The notes: a model not told the origin generated them from the letters alone. A stretch of 64,000 nt of DNA from Kangsaoukella pontilimi (GCF_009830125.1 NZ_WUPT01000002.1:434001-498000), one strand, 5' to 3'; shown: positions 47,982-57,041, counted from the stretch's first letter. Made by a program: numbers and translations.

Positions 47982-48587
47982 ATGACCCCCATAGACGATA
48001 TCGAGACGCTGGAACGGCTTTATGACGCGGCATCGCCCAATTCGCTCGACAAGGTCGCAACCGAGCTGACGCCGGCCTATCGCCGGTGGATCGAGGCGTC
48101 CCGCTTTGTCGTTCTGACCACTGTCGGACCGGAAGGGACCGATGCCAGTCCGCGCGGCGATGACGGCCCGGTTGTCGCGGTGGCGGATCGCCGGACGCTT
48201 CTATTGCCTGACTGGCGCGGCAACAACAGACTCGATTCACTTAGGAACATCGTCCGCGACGGGCGCGTCAGCCTGATGTTCATGGTGCCGGGATCGAGCA
48301 ATGTGGTGCGGGTGAACGGGCGCGCGGTACTGACAGCGGATGACGGGATGACGGCGCGGTTCGACAGGGACGGTCAGCGCCCGAAGACCGTGGCGGTCGT
48401 GAGCATTGAAGAGATGTATTTCCAATGCGCCAAGGCGGTTATCCGATCGGCCCTGTGGTCCCGTGGTGATGAGAGCGGGGGCGTGCCAACGGCGGGCGAT
48501 TTCATCCGCGAGTTCAAGCAGGGCTTCGACGCCGACGCCTATGATCGCGAGTATCCCGAGTATGCAAAGAGCATTCTCTGGAGCTGA
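47982..48587 (+). CDS. Pyridoxamine 5'-phosphate oxidase family FMN-binding protein (MSMEG_1061 type)
   Basis: This 201-residue split-barrel flavoprotein has ASRFVVLTTVGPEGTDASPRGDDGPVVAVADRRTLLLPDWRGNNRLDSLRNIVRDGRVSLMFMVPGSSNVVRVNGRAVLTAD, the FMN-binding core. The SPRGD motif is specific to the stand-alone subgroup of unknown substrate, not to PdxH. AAGGAGG precedes the ATG at 47982. It is convergent with fnrL. Confidence 0.85.
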   Translation: MTPIDDIETLERLYDAASPNSLDKVATELTPAYRRWIEASRFVVLTTVGPEGTDASPRGDDGPVVAVADRRTLLLPDWRGNNRLDSLRNIVRDGRVSLMFMVPGSSNVVRVNGRAVLTADDGMTARFDRDGQRPKTVAVVSIEEMYFQCAKAVIRSALWSRGDESGGVPTAGDFIREFKQGFDADAYDREYPEYAKSILWS

Positions 48588-48679
48588 CAGTACGCGCGGC
48601 GCCGGTCGGTCCGGCGTAGCGTGAGACAGCGAATCTCTTGGGGATGGCCTGGGGGTAGAGACGTCCGGAACCTGAGGCC

Positions 48680-49426
48680 TCAGAGAAGCGCGCCGCCGTC
48701 TTCGTCGTCGCCTGCTTCGGCCATCAAGGTCCGCATGTCCGGGATCATCACCCGCCGCTTCCCCTGAAGTTCGATCACGCCCTCTTTCTTCAGCGCCGAG
48801 ATCTGTCGGCTCACGGTCTCTAGCGTCAGGCCCAGATAATCCGACATCGCTTCTCGGGTGAGCGGCAGGTCGATCTCGACATTGCCGCCACGGGTGTCGC
48901 CATTGATCGAGGCGCGCCGGGCGATAATCGCGAGAAGGCTGGCGATTTTCTCCCGTGCAGTCTTGCGCCCGAGAAGCAGCATCCATTCCCGCGCAGCGTC
49001 GAGCTCGTCCAGAGCCATTTCCAGCAATCGCTGCGAAACATGGGGCGTGGTCTCAAGCAGATGCTCGAAAGGCTTCCGGCGGAAACAGCAGAGCGTCGTC
49101 TTCGTCACGGCAGTGACGTCGAATTTGGCGATCTCTCGCCCGGGACGGCCGGCAAAATCGGACGGAAGCAGAAGGCCCACCATCTGGCGGCGGCCGTCCT
49201 CCATCGTCTGGGTCAGCGCCGCGACGCCAGAGACCACCGACGCCACGAACTCCATGCGGTCGCCCGCCCAGAGGATCGGCTGACCGGCTTCGAAGGTTCT
49301 GTAGTACTTGATTTCCTCCAGACGGCTCAGCTCGTCCGGTTCGCAGCGTGCACAGACCGCGCGGTGGCGGATCGGGCACTGACTACAGTCCTTCATACGC
49401 GCCAGATCTGGCGGCAGTTCGGTCAT
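48680..49426 (-). CDS. fnrL: Oxygen-responsive regulator FnrL
   Basis: This 248-residue CRP/FNR regulator has N-terminal cysteines at 14, 17, 25 and 28 (DCSQCPIRHRAVCARCEPDE) and a further pair at 113-114; these can carry a [4Fe-4S] cluster lost on contact with oxygen. The C-terminal helix-turn-helix LTREAMSDYLGLTLETVSRQISALKKEGVI has the ExxSR residues that read TTGAT half sites. In Rhodobacter FnrL controls anaerobic haem, cytochrome and photosynthesis genes. GGAGGG precedes the ATG at 49426. An FNR box 17 bases upstream points to autoregulation and joint control of hemN. Confidence 0.95.
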   Translation of the reverse strand: MTELPPDLARMKDCSQCPIRHRAVCARCEPDELSRLEEIKYYRTFEAGQPILWAGDRMEFVASVVSGVAALTQTMEDGRRQMVGLLLPSDFAGRPGREIAKFDVTAVTKTTLCCFRRKPFEHLLETTPHVSQRLLEMALDELDAAREWMLLLGRKTAREKIASLLAIIARRASINGDTRGGNVEIDLPLTREAMSDYLGLTLETVSRQISALKKEGVIELQGKRRVMIPDMRTLMAEAGDDEDGGALL

Positions 49427-49442
49427 GATCCCTCCGGTTCCC

Positions 49443-49456
49443 TTGATCCGTGTCAA
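49443..49456. promoter_or_regulatory. FNR/FnrL box between fnrL and hemN
   Basis: TTGATCCGTGTCAA matches the FNR consensus TTGAT-N4-ATCAA in nine of ten positions. It lies 17 bases before the fnrL start and 36 before the hemN start, so it can serve both. Confidence 0.9.
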
Positions 49457-49491
49457 AGTACGGACCTGTTCGCGTGTCTAGTCTAACTGTC

Positions 49492-50847
49492 ATGATGACT
49501 TCTACGCAAATGCGACGCCATGGTCTTTTCGACGCAAGGGTGCCGCGATACACAAGCTATCCGACGGCGAACCACTTCACGGCTGATGTCGGCCCGGAAG
49601 AAATGGCTGAATTTCTCGGCGCAGTCCCCGCTAGTGAACGTATCTCGCTATACCTCCACATTCCCTTCTGCCGACGGCTTTGCTGGTTCTGCGCCTGTAG
49701 AACGCAGGGTACATCCACAGCCAGCCCGGTCCGGGCCTATGTTGAGACGCTGAAGCGCGAAATCGAGATGATGCGCGCGCGTTTGCCCGAGGGAGTGGCG
49801 CTCAGTCGCCTGCATTGGGGCGGAGGCACACCGACCCTTCTCGAGGCGGAGACGATTCGCGACCTTGCCCGCGCTATCGAGACAAGCTTTCCTCTTGCGG
49901 ACGGGGCCGAGTTCTCGGTCGAGATCGACCCGAACGAGATCGATGAGGCGCGGCTCGACGCGCTGGCTGAAGTTGGCCTGACGCGAGCGAGTATCGGCGT
50001 CCAGGACTTCGATCCGGATATTCAGAAGATCATCGGGCGCGATCAGAGCTTCGACACGACGAAACAGGCCGTGGACGGTTTGCGCGCGCGCGGAATAGAC
50101 AGTCTGAACGTCGATATCCTCTACGGGTTGCCGAACCAGTCCGATGCGCGCATCTCGGACTCGGTGCAGCGCGTGCTGTCGCTGAACCCCGACCGGATCG
50201 CTCTTTATGGCTATGCGCATGTGCCCTGGATGGCGCGGCGACAGGCGCTTATTCCGACCGATTTGCTGCCGCGGCCCGAAGAGCGCTTGGCGCTGTTCGA
50301 AACGGCGGCGCGGCTGTTCCGTTGGGATGGCTACATGGATATCGGCATCGATCATTTCGCGCGCCCCGAAGACGGATTGGCCGTGGCTTTGAAAGAGGGG
50401 CGGCTTCGCCGGAACTTCCAAGGCTACACCGACGATCAGGCCGAGGTCCTGCTGGGGCTCGGGGCATCGTCGATCTCGCGCTTTCCGGGCGGTTTCGCGC
50501 AGAATGCGCCCGCCACGTCGAAATGGGTGGGCGCGGTCGAGGCGGGTATGGTCGCCACTGCGCGGGGCGTCGTTCTGTCGAGGGACGATGCGCTTCGGGG
50601 CGTTCTGATCGAGATGCTGATGTGCGAATTCGGCATCGACACCGCCCGTGCCGCTGACCGTGCAGGCGCCGATCCGGCGGCGGTCGAGGCGTGTCTGACG
50701 CCTCTGCTGAAGAGCTATCCGGATGCTCTGAGGAAGACGGCACGCGGTATAGAGGTACAGCCTGAGGCGCGGCCGCTGACCCGTATTCTTGCGCGCGCTC
50801 TGGATGCCTGGGACGTCAAGAGCGATGGGCATTCGCTCGCGATCTGA
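49492..50847 (+). CDS. hemN: Oxygen-independent coproporphyrinogen III oxidase
   Basis: This 451-residue radical-SAM enzyme makes protoporphyrinogen IX under low oxygen. The cluster motif HIPFCRRLCWFCACRTQ has the HemN spacing CxxxCxxCxC near residue 60, preceded by YTSYPTANHF. The later HWGGGTPTLL, EIDPNEID, SIGVQDFD and LPNQ segments and the C-terminal HemN domain are present. HemW-like proteins have a different spacing, so this is a true HemN. The frame from ATG 49492 has no Shine-Dalgarno, and the transcript may be leaderless. It is divergent from fnrL through an FNR box. Confidence 0.95.
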   Translation: MMTSTQMRRHGLFDARVPRYTSYPTANHFTADVGPEEMAEFLGAVPASERISLYLHIPFCRRLCWFCACRTQGTSTASPVRAYVETLKREIEMMRARLPEGVALSRLHWGGGTPTLLEAETIRDLARAIETSFPLADGAEFSVEIDPNEIDEARLDALAEVGLTRASIGVQDFDPDIQKIIGRDQSFDTTKQAVDGLRARGIDSLNVDILYGLPNQSDARISDSVQRVLSLNPDRIALYGYAHVPWMARRQALIPTDLLPRPEERLALFETAARLFRWDGYMDIGIDHFARPEDGLAVALKEGRLRRNFQGYTDDQAEVLLGLGASSISRFPGGFAQNAPATSKWVGAVEAGMVATARGVVLSRDDALRGVLIEMLMCEFGIDTARAADRAGADPAAVEACLTPLLKSYPDALRKTARGIEVQPEARPLTRILARALDAWDVKSDGHSLAI

Positions 50848-50850
50848 CGA

Positions 50851-51792
50851 TCACTTCCAGTCGAAGAATCCGTCGCCCGCCTTGCCCAGCAATTCGGCGG
50901 CAAGATCGCGACCCATGGCGGCACCGTCCGCGATAGGGCCGCTGCGTTCGCCCGCGATCGCCTCGGAGCCATCGGTGCGGAGGATCTCGCCGCGAAGCCG
51001 AAGCGTTTCGCCGGAGAGCTCGGCCAGCCCGGCAATCGGCGTTTCGCAGGAACCGTCCAGCGCCGCAAGGAAGGCGCGTTCGGCGGCAAGGCGGTGGCCG
51101 GTTGGCGTGTCGTGGATGGCGGCGAGCATTTCGGCCGCGCGCGCGTCGTCCTCGCGCCGTTCGATCCCGATGGCGCCTTGTGCGACGGCGGGCAGCATTT
51201 CATCTGTTTCAATGGCCGATGCGGCGACATGGGCCATGCCCAGCCGGTTCAGCCCGGCCATGGCGAGGAAGGTGCAGTGTGCAACTCCGTCTTCCAGCTT
51301 TTTAAGGCGGGTCTGCACGTTGCCCCGGAACTCGACGACTTCAAGATCGGGCCGCTTGTTCAGAAGCTGCGCCTTTCGTCTGAGGCTGGAGGTGCCGACG
51401 CGGGTTCCGGCAGGCAGCGCGGCCAGCGTGCCGCCGGACGGCGCTACAAAGGCGTCGCGGACGTCCTCGCGCGGCAAGTAGCAGTCGAGCGTCAACCCGC
51501 CGGGCTGTTCGACGGGCATGTCCTTCATCGAGTGCACCGCGATATCGATCTCGCCCGCCAGCATCGCGTCCTCGATCTCGCGGGTGAACAGCCCCTTGCC
51601 GCCGATCTCCTTCAGCGGACGGTCCAGCACCCGGTCGCCCGTGGTCTTGATGACGACGATCTCGAACGCGTCCTCGGGCAGGTCGAACGCGGCGGCCAGC
51701 CGGGCGCGGGTCTCATGGGCCTGTGCGAGTGCAAGGGGCGAGCCACGGGTGCCGATACGGAACGGGTGGGCGGAATCTGGGAACGTCGTCAT
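50851..51792 (-). CDS. hemC: Hydroxymethylbilane synthase (porphobilinogen deaminase)
   Basis: This 313-residue enzyme joins four porphobilinogens. Motifs are RIGTRGSPLALAQAHETRARL at the N-terminus, GKGLFTREIEDAMLAGEIDIAVHSMKDMPV, GTRVGTSSLRRKAQLL and FLAALDGSCETPIAG, whose Cys carries the dipyrromethane cofactor. It is convergent with hemN (3-base gap) and divergent from hemE. Confidence 0.97.
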   Translation of the reverse strand: MTTFPDSAHPFRIGTRGSPLALAQAHETRARLAAAFDLPEDAFEIVVIKTTGDRVLDRPLKEIGGKGLFTREIEDAMLAGEIDIAVHSMKDMPVEQPGGLTLDCYLPREDVRDAFVAPSGGTLAALPAGTRVGTSSLRRKAQLLNKRPDLEVVEFRGNVQTRLKKLEDGVAHCTFLAMAGLNRLGMAHVAASAIETDEMLPAVAQGAIGIERREDDARAAEMLAAIHDTPTGHRLAAERAFLAALDGSCETPIAGLAELSGETLRLRGEILRTDGSEAIAGERSGPIADGAAMGRDLAAELLGKAGDGFFDWK

Positions 51793-51820
51793 ATGCTTGG
51801 TGTAGTGGTGTCAGGAAAAG

Positions 51821-51843
51821 TTGACAATCCGTTCTATTGACAA
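51821..51843 (+). promoter_or_regulatory. Two TTGACAA repeats in the hemC/hemE intergenic region
   Basis: TTGACAA occurs at 51821-51827 and 51837-51843, 16 bases apart. Either could be a -35 box for hemE, but I do not see a good -10 at the right distance, so this is only a candidate. Confidence 0.3.
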
Positions 51844-51856
51844 GGGTGCCTGCGGC

Positions 51857-51875
51857 TGTGACCAAGATGGTCACA
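51857..51875. promoter_or_regulatory. 19-bp palindrome upstream of hemE
   Basis: TGTGACCAAGATGGTCACA is a perfect 8-bp inverted repeat around a 3-base centre, 20 bases before the hemE ATG. It could be an operator or an mRNA hairpin. The spacing between TGTGA and TCACA (9) differs from CRP (6), and that between TGT and ACA (13) differs from the PpsR/CrtJ site (12). Confidence 0.5.
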
Positions 51876-51895
51876 GAATTCCGGGGAATACCACA

Positions 51896-52936
51896 ATGAA
51901 AGACAAGCTGATCCTGCGCGCGCTGGCCGGAGAGACTTTGCCCGTGCCGCCGATCTGGATGATGCGGCAGGCAGGCAGATACCTTCCGGAATATCGCGCG
52001 ACACGCGCCGAGGCGGGGGATTTCCTGAGCTTGTGTTACAACCCCGAGCTTGCCGCCGAGGTGACACTTCAGCCGATCCGCCGCTATGGCTTCGACGCGG
52101 CGATCCTGTTTGCCGATATCCTGCTGATCCCGGATGCGCTGGGCATGGACCTGTGGTTCGTGACCGGCGAGGGGCCGCGCCTGTCGACCGTCACCACGGC
52201 CGAAGAGGCGGCGGCGCTGAAGCCCGCCGACTCGATCCACGAGCATCTGGCGCCGGTCTACGAGACGGTGCGCATCCTGTCGCGCGAGCTTCCCGAAGAG
52301 ACCACACTGATCGGCTTCGCGGGCGCGCCCTGGACCGTGGCGACCTATATGATCGCGGGGCAGGGCACCAAGGACCAGGGTCCGGCCCATGCTTTGAAGG
52401 CCGAGAACCGGCCCGTGTTCGAGGCCGTGATGGACCGCGTGACCGAGGCGACCATCGAGTACCTGTCGGCGCAAATCGAGGCCGGTGCCGAGGTGGTCAA
52501 GCTTTTCGACAGTTGGGCCGGATCGCTAAAAGGGCAGGATTTCGACGATTATGCGCTGGCGCCCGCCAAGCGGATCATTGCGGCGCTGAAGGCACGCCAC
52601 CCCGACACGCCGATCATCGCCTTCCCGCGCGAGGCGGGCGAGCGCTATGTCGGGTTTGCCAAGGCGACGGGTGCCGATTGCGTCGCGCTCGACAACTCCG
52701 TCGATGCCGAATGGGCCGCCGAGCATGTGCAGGTCGATGGCTGCGTGCAGGGCAATCTGGCCTCGTCCCATATGGTGACGGGCGGGCAGGCGCTGATCGA
52801 CGAGACGCGGGCCATTGTGCGCGCTTTTTCGAAGGGGCCGCATATCTTCAACCTCGGCCACGGGATCACGCCGGATGCGGACCCCGAGAATGTGCAGCTG
52901 ATGATCGACACGGTGCGCGAGGGCGCGAAGGGCTGA
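51896..52936 (+). CDS. hemE: Uroporphyrinogen decarboxylase
   Basis: This 346-residue enzyme decarboxylates uroporphyrinogen III to coproporphyrinogen III. Both signature motifs are present: [17 protein letters not shown] near residue 18 and [15 protein letters not shown] near 140. The active-site Asp of [16 protein letters not shown] and the C-terminal HIFNLGHGI motif are intact. The ATG at 51896 gives the normal N-terminus ([10 protein letters not shown]). Divergent from hemC; a palindrome lies in its leader. Confidence 0.97.
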   Translation: MKDKLILRALAGETLPVPPIWMMRQAGRYLPEYRATRAEAGDFLSLCYNPELAAEVTLQPIRRYGFDAAILFADILLIPDALGMDLWFVTGEGPRLSTVTTAEEAAALKPADSIHEHLAPVYETVRILSRELPEETTLIGFAGAPWTVATYMIAGQGTKDQGPAHALKAENRPVFEAVMDRVTEATIEYLSAQIEAGAEVVKLFDSWAGSLKGQDFDDYALAPAKRIIAALKARHPDTPIIAFPREAGERYVGFAKATGADCVALDNSVDAEWAAEHVQVDGCVQGNLASSHMVTGGQALIDETRAIVRAFSKGPHIFNLGHGITPDADPENVQLMIDTVREGAKG

Positions 52937-52967
52937 GGCCCGGCGCGCGGATGGGAGCGGGCCGCCT

Positions 52968-53825
52968 ATGCGCCTTGTCCTGCTGACCGCGCTGACCATG
53001 GTGGCTTTCGCCGCCAATTCCCTGCTGAACCGCGCCGCGCTTCTGGATGACGCCACCAGCCCGGCCGCCTTTGCGGCGGTGCGGGTGCTGGCCGGGGCGG
53101 TGATGCTGGCGGCGCTGGTCATCCTGCGGGGCGGTGTGCCACCCATTCGGGCCAAGGGGCGCGTCTTGGAGACGGCTGCGCTGGCGCTTTACCTGATCGG
53201 GTTCTCGTTTGCCTACGTTTCGCTCGATGCCGGGCTTGGCGCGCTGATCCTGTTCGGAGGCGTGCAACTGACTATGTTCGCCGCCGCCGTCCTGTCTCGC
53301 GACCATGTTCCCGTGCTGCGCTGGCTGGGCGCGGCGATGGCGCTTGGCGGTCTGGCGTGGCTGGTCTGGCCGGGGGACGTCACGGCTCCCGCGTTTGTTC
53401 CGGTGGCGATGATGGCAGCGGCGGCGTTCGGCTGGGGTATTTATTCGCTGGCTGGGCGCGGGGCCAAGGATGCCATGGGCGAGACGGCGGCGAATTTCAT
53501 GTGCGCCGTGCCGGTGGTCTTTCTGGTATGGGCCATGGCCGGAGGCGGGATCGGGGGGCAGGGCATCGTGCTCGCCGTGGTCTCGGGCGCGGTCACCTCC
53601 GGTCTCGGCTATGCGCTCTGGTACACGGTGCTGCCGGGACTGGACCGCTCGGTCGCTGCGCTGGCGCAACTGACGGTGCCGGTGATTGCGGTGGCGGGGG
53701 GCGTGCTGTTTCTGGGCGAGGGCCTGACAGCCCGGCTTGTCCTGTCGTCGGCGATCATTCTGGGGGGCGTCGCGCTTGGCGTGCTGGCCTCGTCTCAGCG
53801 CAGGATCGGCTCCAGCGGGTCGTAG
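52968..53825 (+). CDS. DMT (EamA) family transporter
   Basis: This 285-residue inner-membrane protein has ten hydrophobic helices in two EamA repeats (VAFAANSLLNRAALLDDATSPAAFAAVRVLAGAVMLAALVIL; AAFGWGIYSLAGRGAKDAMGETAANFMCAVPVVFLVW). Substrate is unknown; the family exports amino acids and other metabolites. Its last 31 bases overlap the end of the Nudix gene on the other strand. Confidence 0.88.
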   Translation: MRLVLLTALTMVAFAANSLLNRAALLDDATSPAAFAAVRVLAGAVMLAALVILRGGVPPIRAKGRVLETAALALYLIGFSFAYVSLDAGLGALILFGGVQLTMFAAAVLSRDHVPVLRWLGAAMALGGLAWLVWPGDVTAPAFVPVAMMAAAAFGWGIYSLAGRGAKDAMGETAANFMCAVPVVFLVWAMAGGGIGGQGIVLAVVSGAVTSGLGYALWYTVLPGLDRSVAALAQLTVPVIAVAGGVLFLGEGLTARLVLSSAIILGGVALGVLASSQRRIGSSGS

Positions 53826-54244
53826 GCCGCTACCCCGTCATGGTCCCACGCGACGTCGGCGAGGCTGTCGGGTTTCACGCGAAGCCGCGAAAGGTCTTCC
53901 CGCGTGACCCAATGGCGCTCGGTCACTACGCCTTCAGGGTCGGTCCAGTCGGCGGGCATGTCGGGGTCCATCAGCGAGCAGCGGAAATAGATGTCGACCT
54001 GGTGAAAGTCTCCGTCGGGGTCGTGAAACTCGTTCACGAGGACCGGTGGGCCGACGCTGACGGTCAGGCCGGTTTCCTCATGGATTTCGCGGCGGAGGTT
54101 GTCTGGCAGGGACTGATGCGGTTCGACCCCGCCACCCGGCGCGCAGAGCAGATCGCTTTTCCCGCCGGGCCACGCGTTCACCAGAAGCAGCCGATCGCGG
54201 TGCAGGATCAGGCCCCGGACGGCCAGCCTGACCTTGCGCCCCAT
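53795..54244 (-). CDS. Nudix hydrolase
   Basis: This 149-residue protein has a Nudix box GGGVEPHQSLPDNLRREIHEETGL near residue 36. The catalytic REIHEETGL is intact, but the first acidic position of the box (G-x5-E) is Gln. Such enzymes cleave nucleoside diphosphates linked to another group. It is the last gene of a minus-strand set with purE and purK, five bases after purK, and overlaps the DMT transporter tail to tail. Confidence 0.85.
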   Translation of the reverse strand: MGRKVRLAVRGLILHRDRLLLVNAWPGGKSDLLCAPGGGVEPHQSLPDNLRREIHEETGLTVSVGPPVLVNEFHDPDGDFHQVDIYFRCSLMDPDMPADWTDPEGVVTERHWVTREDLSRLRVKPDSLADVAWDHDGVAAYDPLEPILR

Positions 54245-54249
54245 GCGCC

Positions 54250-55335
54250 TCAGACCCGGTCGGAGGCCGGGCGCAGAACCCGCGTGACATGGCCCATCTT
54301 GCGACCGGCGCGCGCCTCGGCCTTGCCGTAGAGGTGAAGCCTTGCGCCGGTCTCGGCGGCGATGGCCGCGACGTCGTCGACATCATCCCCGATGAGGTTG
54401 GTCATCACCACGTCCGAGTGCCGCACCGGATCGACCAAAGGCCAGCCCGCAACGGCGCGGATATGCTGTTCGAACTGGTCGATGACCGCGCCCGCCTCGG
54501 TCCAGTGGCCGGAATTGTGAACGCGGGGGGCGATCTCGTTGACCAGCAGCCGGTCGCCCACGACGAAGAGCTCGACCCCCATTACGCCCACGTAGTCGAG
54601 CGCCGTCAGGATTGTGCCAGCGACGCCGAAAGCGCGTTCGCGCAGTGCCTCGTCGATATCGGCGGGGACCGTTGTGGTGTGCAGGATGCCATCCTTGTGG
54701 ACGTTCTCGCCTGGCTCGAAACACGCGATGGTATCGTCGGCGCCGCGCGCGGCGATCACGCTGATTTCGCGGTCGAAGGCGACCATACCTTCCAGAATGG
54801 CTTCGGCGCCCTGCATCTCGGCCAACGCGCGCGTGGTGTCGTGCGTTTCCCTGATCCGCGCCTGTCCTTTGCCGTCGTAGCCGAGGCGGCGGGTCTTCAG
54901 GATCGCCGGCAGGCCGGTCAGCGCGATGGCCTGTGCCAGCGTAGCGTCATCATGGACGGGTGCGAAGGGCGCGCAGTCGAGCCCGATCTCGGTCAGGAAG
55001 GTCTTCTCTGTCAGCCGATCCTGACTGACCGCCAGTGCCTGTCGGTTTGGCCGGATCGGGACGACCGCCTCGATCGCGTCGAGCGCATCGGCGGGGACGT
55101 TCTCGAACTCGTAGGTGACCACGTCGACCGATTGGGCGAAGGCAGTAAGCGAGTCTAGGTCTTCGTAAGGCGCAGTGGTCGTGCGGTTGGCCACCTGTGC
55201 GGCGGGCGGATTTGCGCCCGGCTCGTAGACATGGGTTTGCAGACCGAGGCGCGCGGCGGCCATGGCCAGCATCCGGCCAAGCTGTCCGCCGCCGAGGATG
55301 CCGATGGTCTGGCCGGGCTTGAGCGCGTCAGTCAT
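54250..55335 (-). CDS. purK: N5-carboxyaminoimidazole ribonucleotide synthase
   Basis: This 361-residue ATP-grasp enzyme converts AIR, ATP and bicarbonate to N5-CAIR in purine synthesis. It shows [23 protein letters not shown] near the N-terminus, [21 protein letters not shown] in the ATP loop, EISVIAARG and [15 protein letters not shown]. The ATG at 55335 overlaps the purE stop by 8 bases; the longer open frame lies in purE and is not used. Confidence 0.96.
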   Translation of the reverse strand: MTDALKPGQTIGILGGGQLGRMLAMAAARLGLQTHVYEPGANPPAAQVANRTTTAPYEDLDSLTAFAQSVDVVTYEFENVPADALDAIEAVVPIRPNRQALAVSQDRLTEKTFLTEIGLDCAPFAPVHDDATLAQAIALTGLPAILKTRRLGYDGKGQARIRETHDTTRALAEMQGAEAILEGMVAFDREISVIAARGADDTIACFEPGENVHKDGILHTTTVPADIDEALRERAFGVAGTILTALDYVGVMGVELFVVGDRLLVNEIAPRVHNSGHWTEAGAVIDQFEQHIRAVAGWPLVDPVRHSDVVMTNLIGDDVDDVAAIAAETGARLHLYGKAEARAGRKMGHVTRVLRPASDRV

Positions 55336-55813
55336 CGCTGGGGACCTCCGGGATCGAGGCCGAAAGCGCGGCGCGCCAGTCGTCGAGCCGCGCCGCAAGG
55401 TCTGCGTCCGAAAGGGCGAGGATTTGCGCAGCCATCAGACCCGCATTGGCGGCACCCGCCGCGCCGATGGCCATGGTGGCGACGGGAAAGCCGCGAGGCA
55501 TCTGGACGATGGAATAGAGGCTGTCGACACCTTTGAGCGCACGGGTTTCTACAGGCACGCCAATGACGGGAATGCGGGTCTTGGACGCCATCATGCCGGG
55601 CAGATGCGCCGCGCCGCCAGCGCCGGCGATAATCGCCTTCAGGCCACGGTCGGCGGCCTCTTTCCCATAGGACCAGAGGCGGTCGGGCGTCCGGTGGGCG
55701 GATACGATCCGCGCCTCGTAAGAGACACCGAGTTCGTCGAGTATCTCGGCGGCCCCCCGCATCGTCGGCCAGTCCGACTGGCTGCCCATGATAATGCCGA
55801 CATCTGTGGTCAT
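55328..55813 (-). CDS. purE: N5-carboxyaminoimidazole ribonucleotide mutase
   Basis: This 161-residue enzyme turns N5-CAIR into CAIR. Motifs [12 protein letters not shown] (phosphate-binding, near residue 7), [13 protein letters not shown] with the catalytic His and [16 protein letters not shown] are those of bacterial class I PurE. It is the first gene of purE-purK-Nudix. Confidence 0.97.
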   Translation of the reverse strand: MTTDVGIIMGSQSDWPTMRGAAEILDELGVSYEARIVSAHRTPDRLWSYGKEAADRGLKAIIAGAGGAAHLPGMMASKTRIPVIGVPVETRALKGVDSLYSIVQMPRGFPVATMAIGAAGAANAGLMAAQILALSDADLAARLDDWRAALSASIPEVPSDD

Positions 55814-55873
55814 TCCGAGCCCCTCTTCCGGTTCAGCCGGACACTAGCCGCAGGGCTGGGGGGCCGCAATCGC

Positions 55874-56098
55874 TCAGGCGATGATATCGGGGGTCAGTTC
55901 GTCTTCGATCCGGGCGATCTTGTCCTTGAGAACCAGCTTCTGTTTCTTCAGGCGGCGGATGGTCAGGGGATCGCCACCGGGCTTTTCCGATAGCGCCTGG
56001 ATCGCCTCGTCAAGGTCGCGATGCTCACGCTTGAGGACCTGAAGTTTCAGGCTGAGAACCTCTTCGTGGTTCATCGTTTTTGGGATGTCCTGGGCCAT
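55874..56098 (-). CDS. YdcH family protein (DUF465)
   Basis: This 74-residue coiled-coil protein (LKLQVLKREHRDLDEAIQALSEKPGGDPLTIRRLKKQKLVLKDKIARIED) is the DUF465/YdcH family, of unknown function. It starts at the ATG at 56098, or at the ATG at 56074 (MNHEEVLSL). It lies upstream of purE with the same orientation and 60 bases between. Confidence 0.85.
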   Translation of the reverse strand: MAQDIPKTMNHEEVLSLKLQVLKREHRDLDEAIQALSEKPGGDPLTIRRLKKQKLVLKDKIARIEDELTPDIIA

Positions 56099-56266
56099 GA
56101 CGCCATCATCGTTCGGATCGCTGAGGCCGACCATAGCCTGCGTGCGTTAAAAGGTGGTAGTCCTTTGTCCGCCCTTGCGGCAACAGGGCAGCACCCCCAT
56201 ATCATGCTCAAGACCGGTCGCCTTCGGGGGCTGGGCAGAAGTGTCGCTTTGGTGAAGAGGACGCGC

Positions 56267-56677
56267 ATGAGCAAGTTGACCTTGGGAACCCACCCGTTCC
56301 TTCTGGGCTTCGATCAGCTGGAACGCATGGTCGAACGGACGGCCAAGACCGAAAACGGCTATCCCCCCTATAATATCGAACAGGTAAGCGATCACGCCTT
56401 CCGCATCACGCTGGCCGTGGCCGGCTTTGCCGATGACGATCTGTCGATCACGGTCGAGGACAAGGAACTGGTCGTGCGGGGCCGTCAGGCCGACGACACG
56501 AGCGGGCGCGTGTTCCTGCATCGCGGAATCGCCGCGCGTCAGTTTCAGCGGACCTTTTTGCTGGCCGACGGCGTTGAGGTCAGTGGAGCGTCGCTCGCCA
56601 ATGGTTTGCTGCATATCGAACTGGTCAGGGCAGAACCCAACCGCGTGGTGCAGGAAATCAGGATCGACAAGGGTTGA
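56267..56677 (+). CDS. Hsp20 family small heat-shock protein
   Basis: This 136-residue protein contains an alpha-crystallin domain: PPYNIEQVSDHAFRITLAVAGFADDDLSITVEDKELVVRGRQ, VFLHRGIAARQFQRTFLLADGVEVSGASLANGLLHIELVR. It is the IbpA-type holdase. The usual C-terminal I-x-I tail motif is not evident. It pairs with DUF1150, 15 bases downstream, as in many Rhodobacterales. Confidence 0.93.
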   Translation: MSKLTLGTHPFLLGFDQLERMVERTAKTENGYPPYNIEQVSDHAFRITLAVAGFADDDLSITVEDKELVVRGRQADDTSGRVFLHRGIAARQFQRTFLLADGVEVSGASLANGLLHIELVRAEPNRVVQEIRIDKG

Positions 56678-56692
56678 CGGAGGACTGGTGCT

Positions 56693-56920
56693 ATGAATTC
56701 ACCATTTGATTTCAAGGATATGGATACCGACCGGACGGTGTATGTCCGTCCTGTGGATATCGCGACGCTTCCCGCCGAAGTGCAGGAGCAGGCCGATGGC
56801 GATGCCCAGATCTATGCTGTTCACGCCTCGGATGGCGAGCGTCTTGCCCTGGTTAAAGGACGTGAGCTGGCCTTCGTCCTGGCGCGTCAGAATGATTTCG
56901 CGCCGGTCAACGTGCACTGA
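56693..56920 (+). CDS. DUF1150 family protein
   Basis: This 75-residue protein matches DUF1150: TVYVRPVDIATLPAEVQEQADGDAQIYAVHASDGERLALVKGRELAFVLARQNDFAPVNVH. Function is unknown, but the constant pairing with an Hsp20 gene suggests a stress-linked role. A rho-independent terminator follows. Confidence 0.9.
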   Translation: MNSPFDFKDMDTDRTVYVRPVDIATLPAEVQEQADGDAQIYAVHASDGERLALVKGRELAFVLARQNDFAPVNVH

Positions 56921-56945
56921 GCGCGCTGCCTTTACCGCTAATTAG

Positions 56946-56977
56946 AACGCCTGCCGGTCCCTCGGCGGGCGTTTTTC
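56946..56977 (+). terminator. Rho-independent terminator of hsp20-DUF1150
   Basis: AACGCCTGCCG pairs with CGGCGGGCGTT across a 6-base loop, with one T-G mismatch, followed by TTTC. It lies 25 bases after the DUF1150 stop. Confidence 0.88.
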
Positions 56978-57041
56978 TTGTCGACTTTCGGCGCGTCTGG
57001 TGCACCTTCTCGGCAGGTAAGGCGACGAGACGGGGGCGGCC

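Noticed and set aside
51857..51875. CRP site or PpsR/CrtJ site before hemE
   Set aside because: TGTGA and TCACA are separated by 9 bases, not 6; TGT and ACA by 13, not 12. Kept only as an unassigned palindrome.
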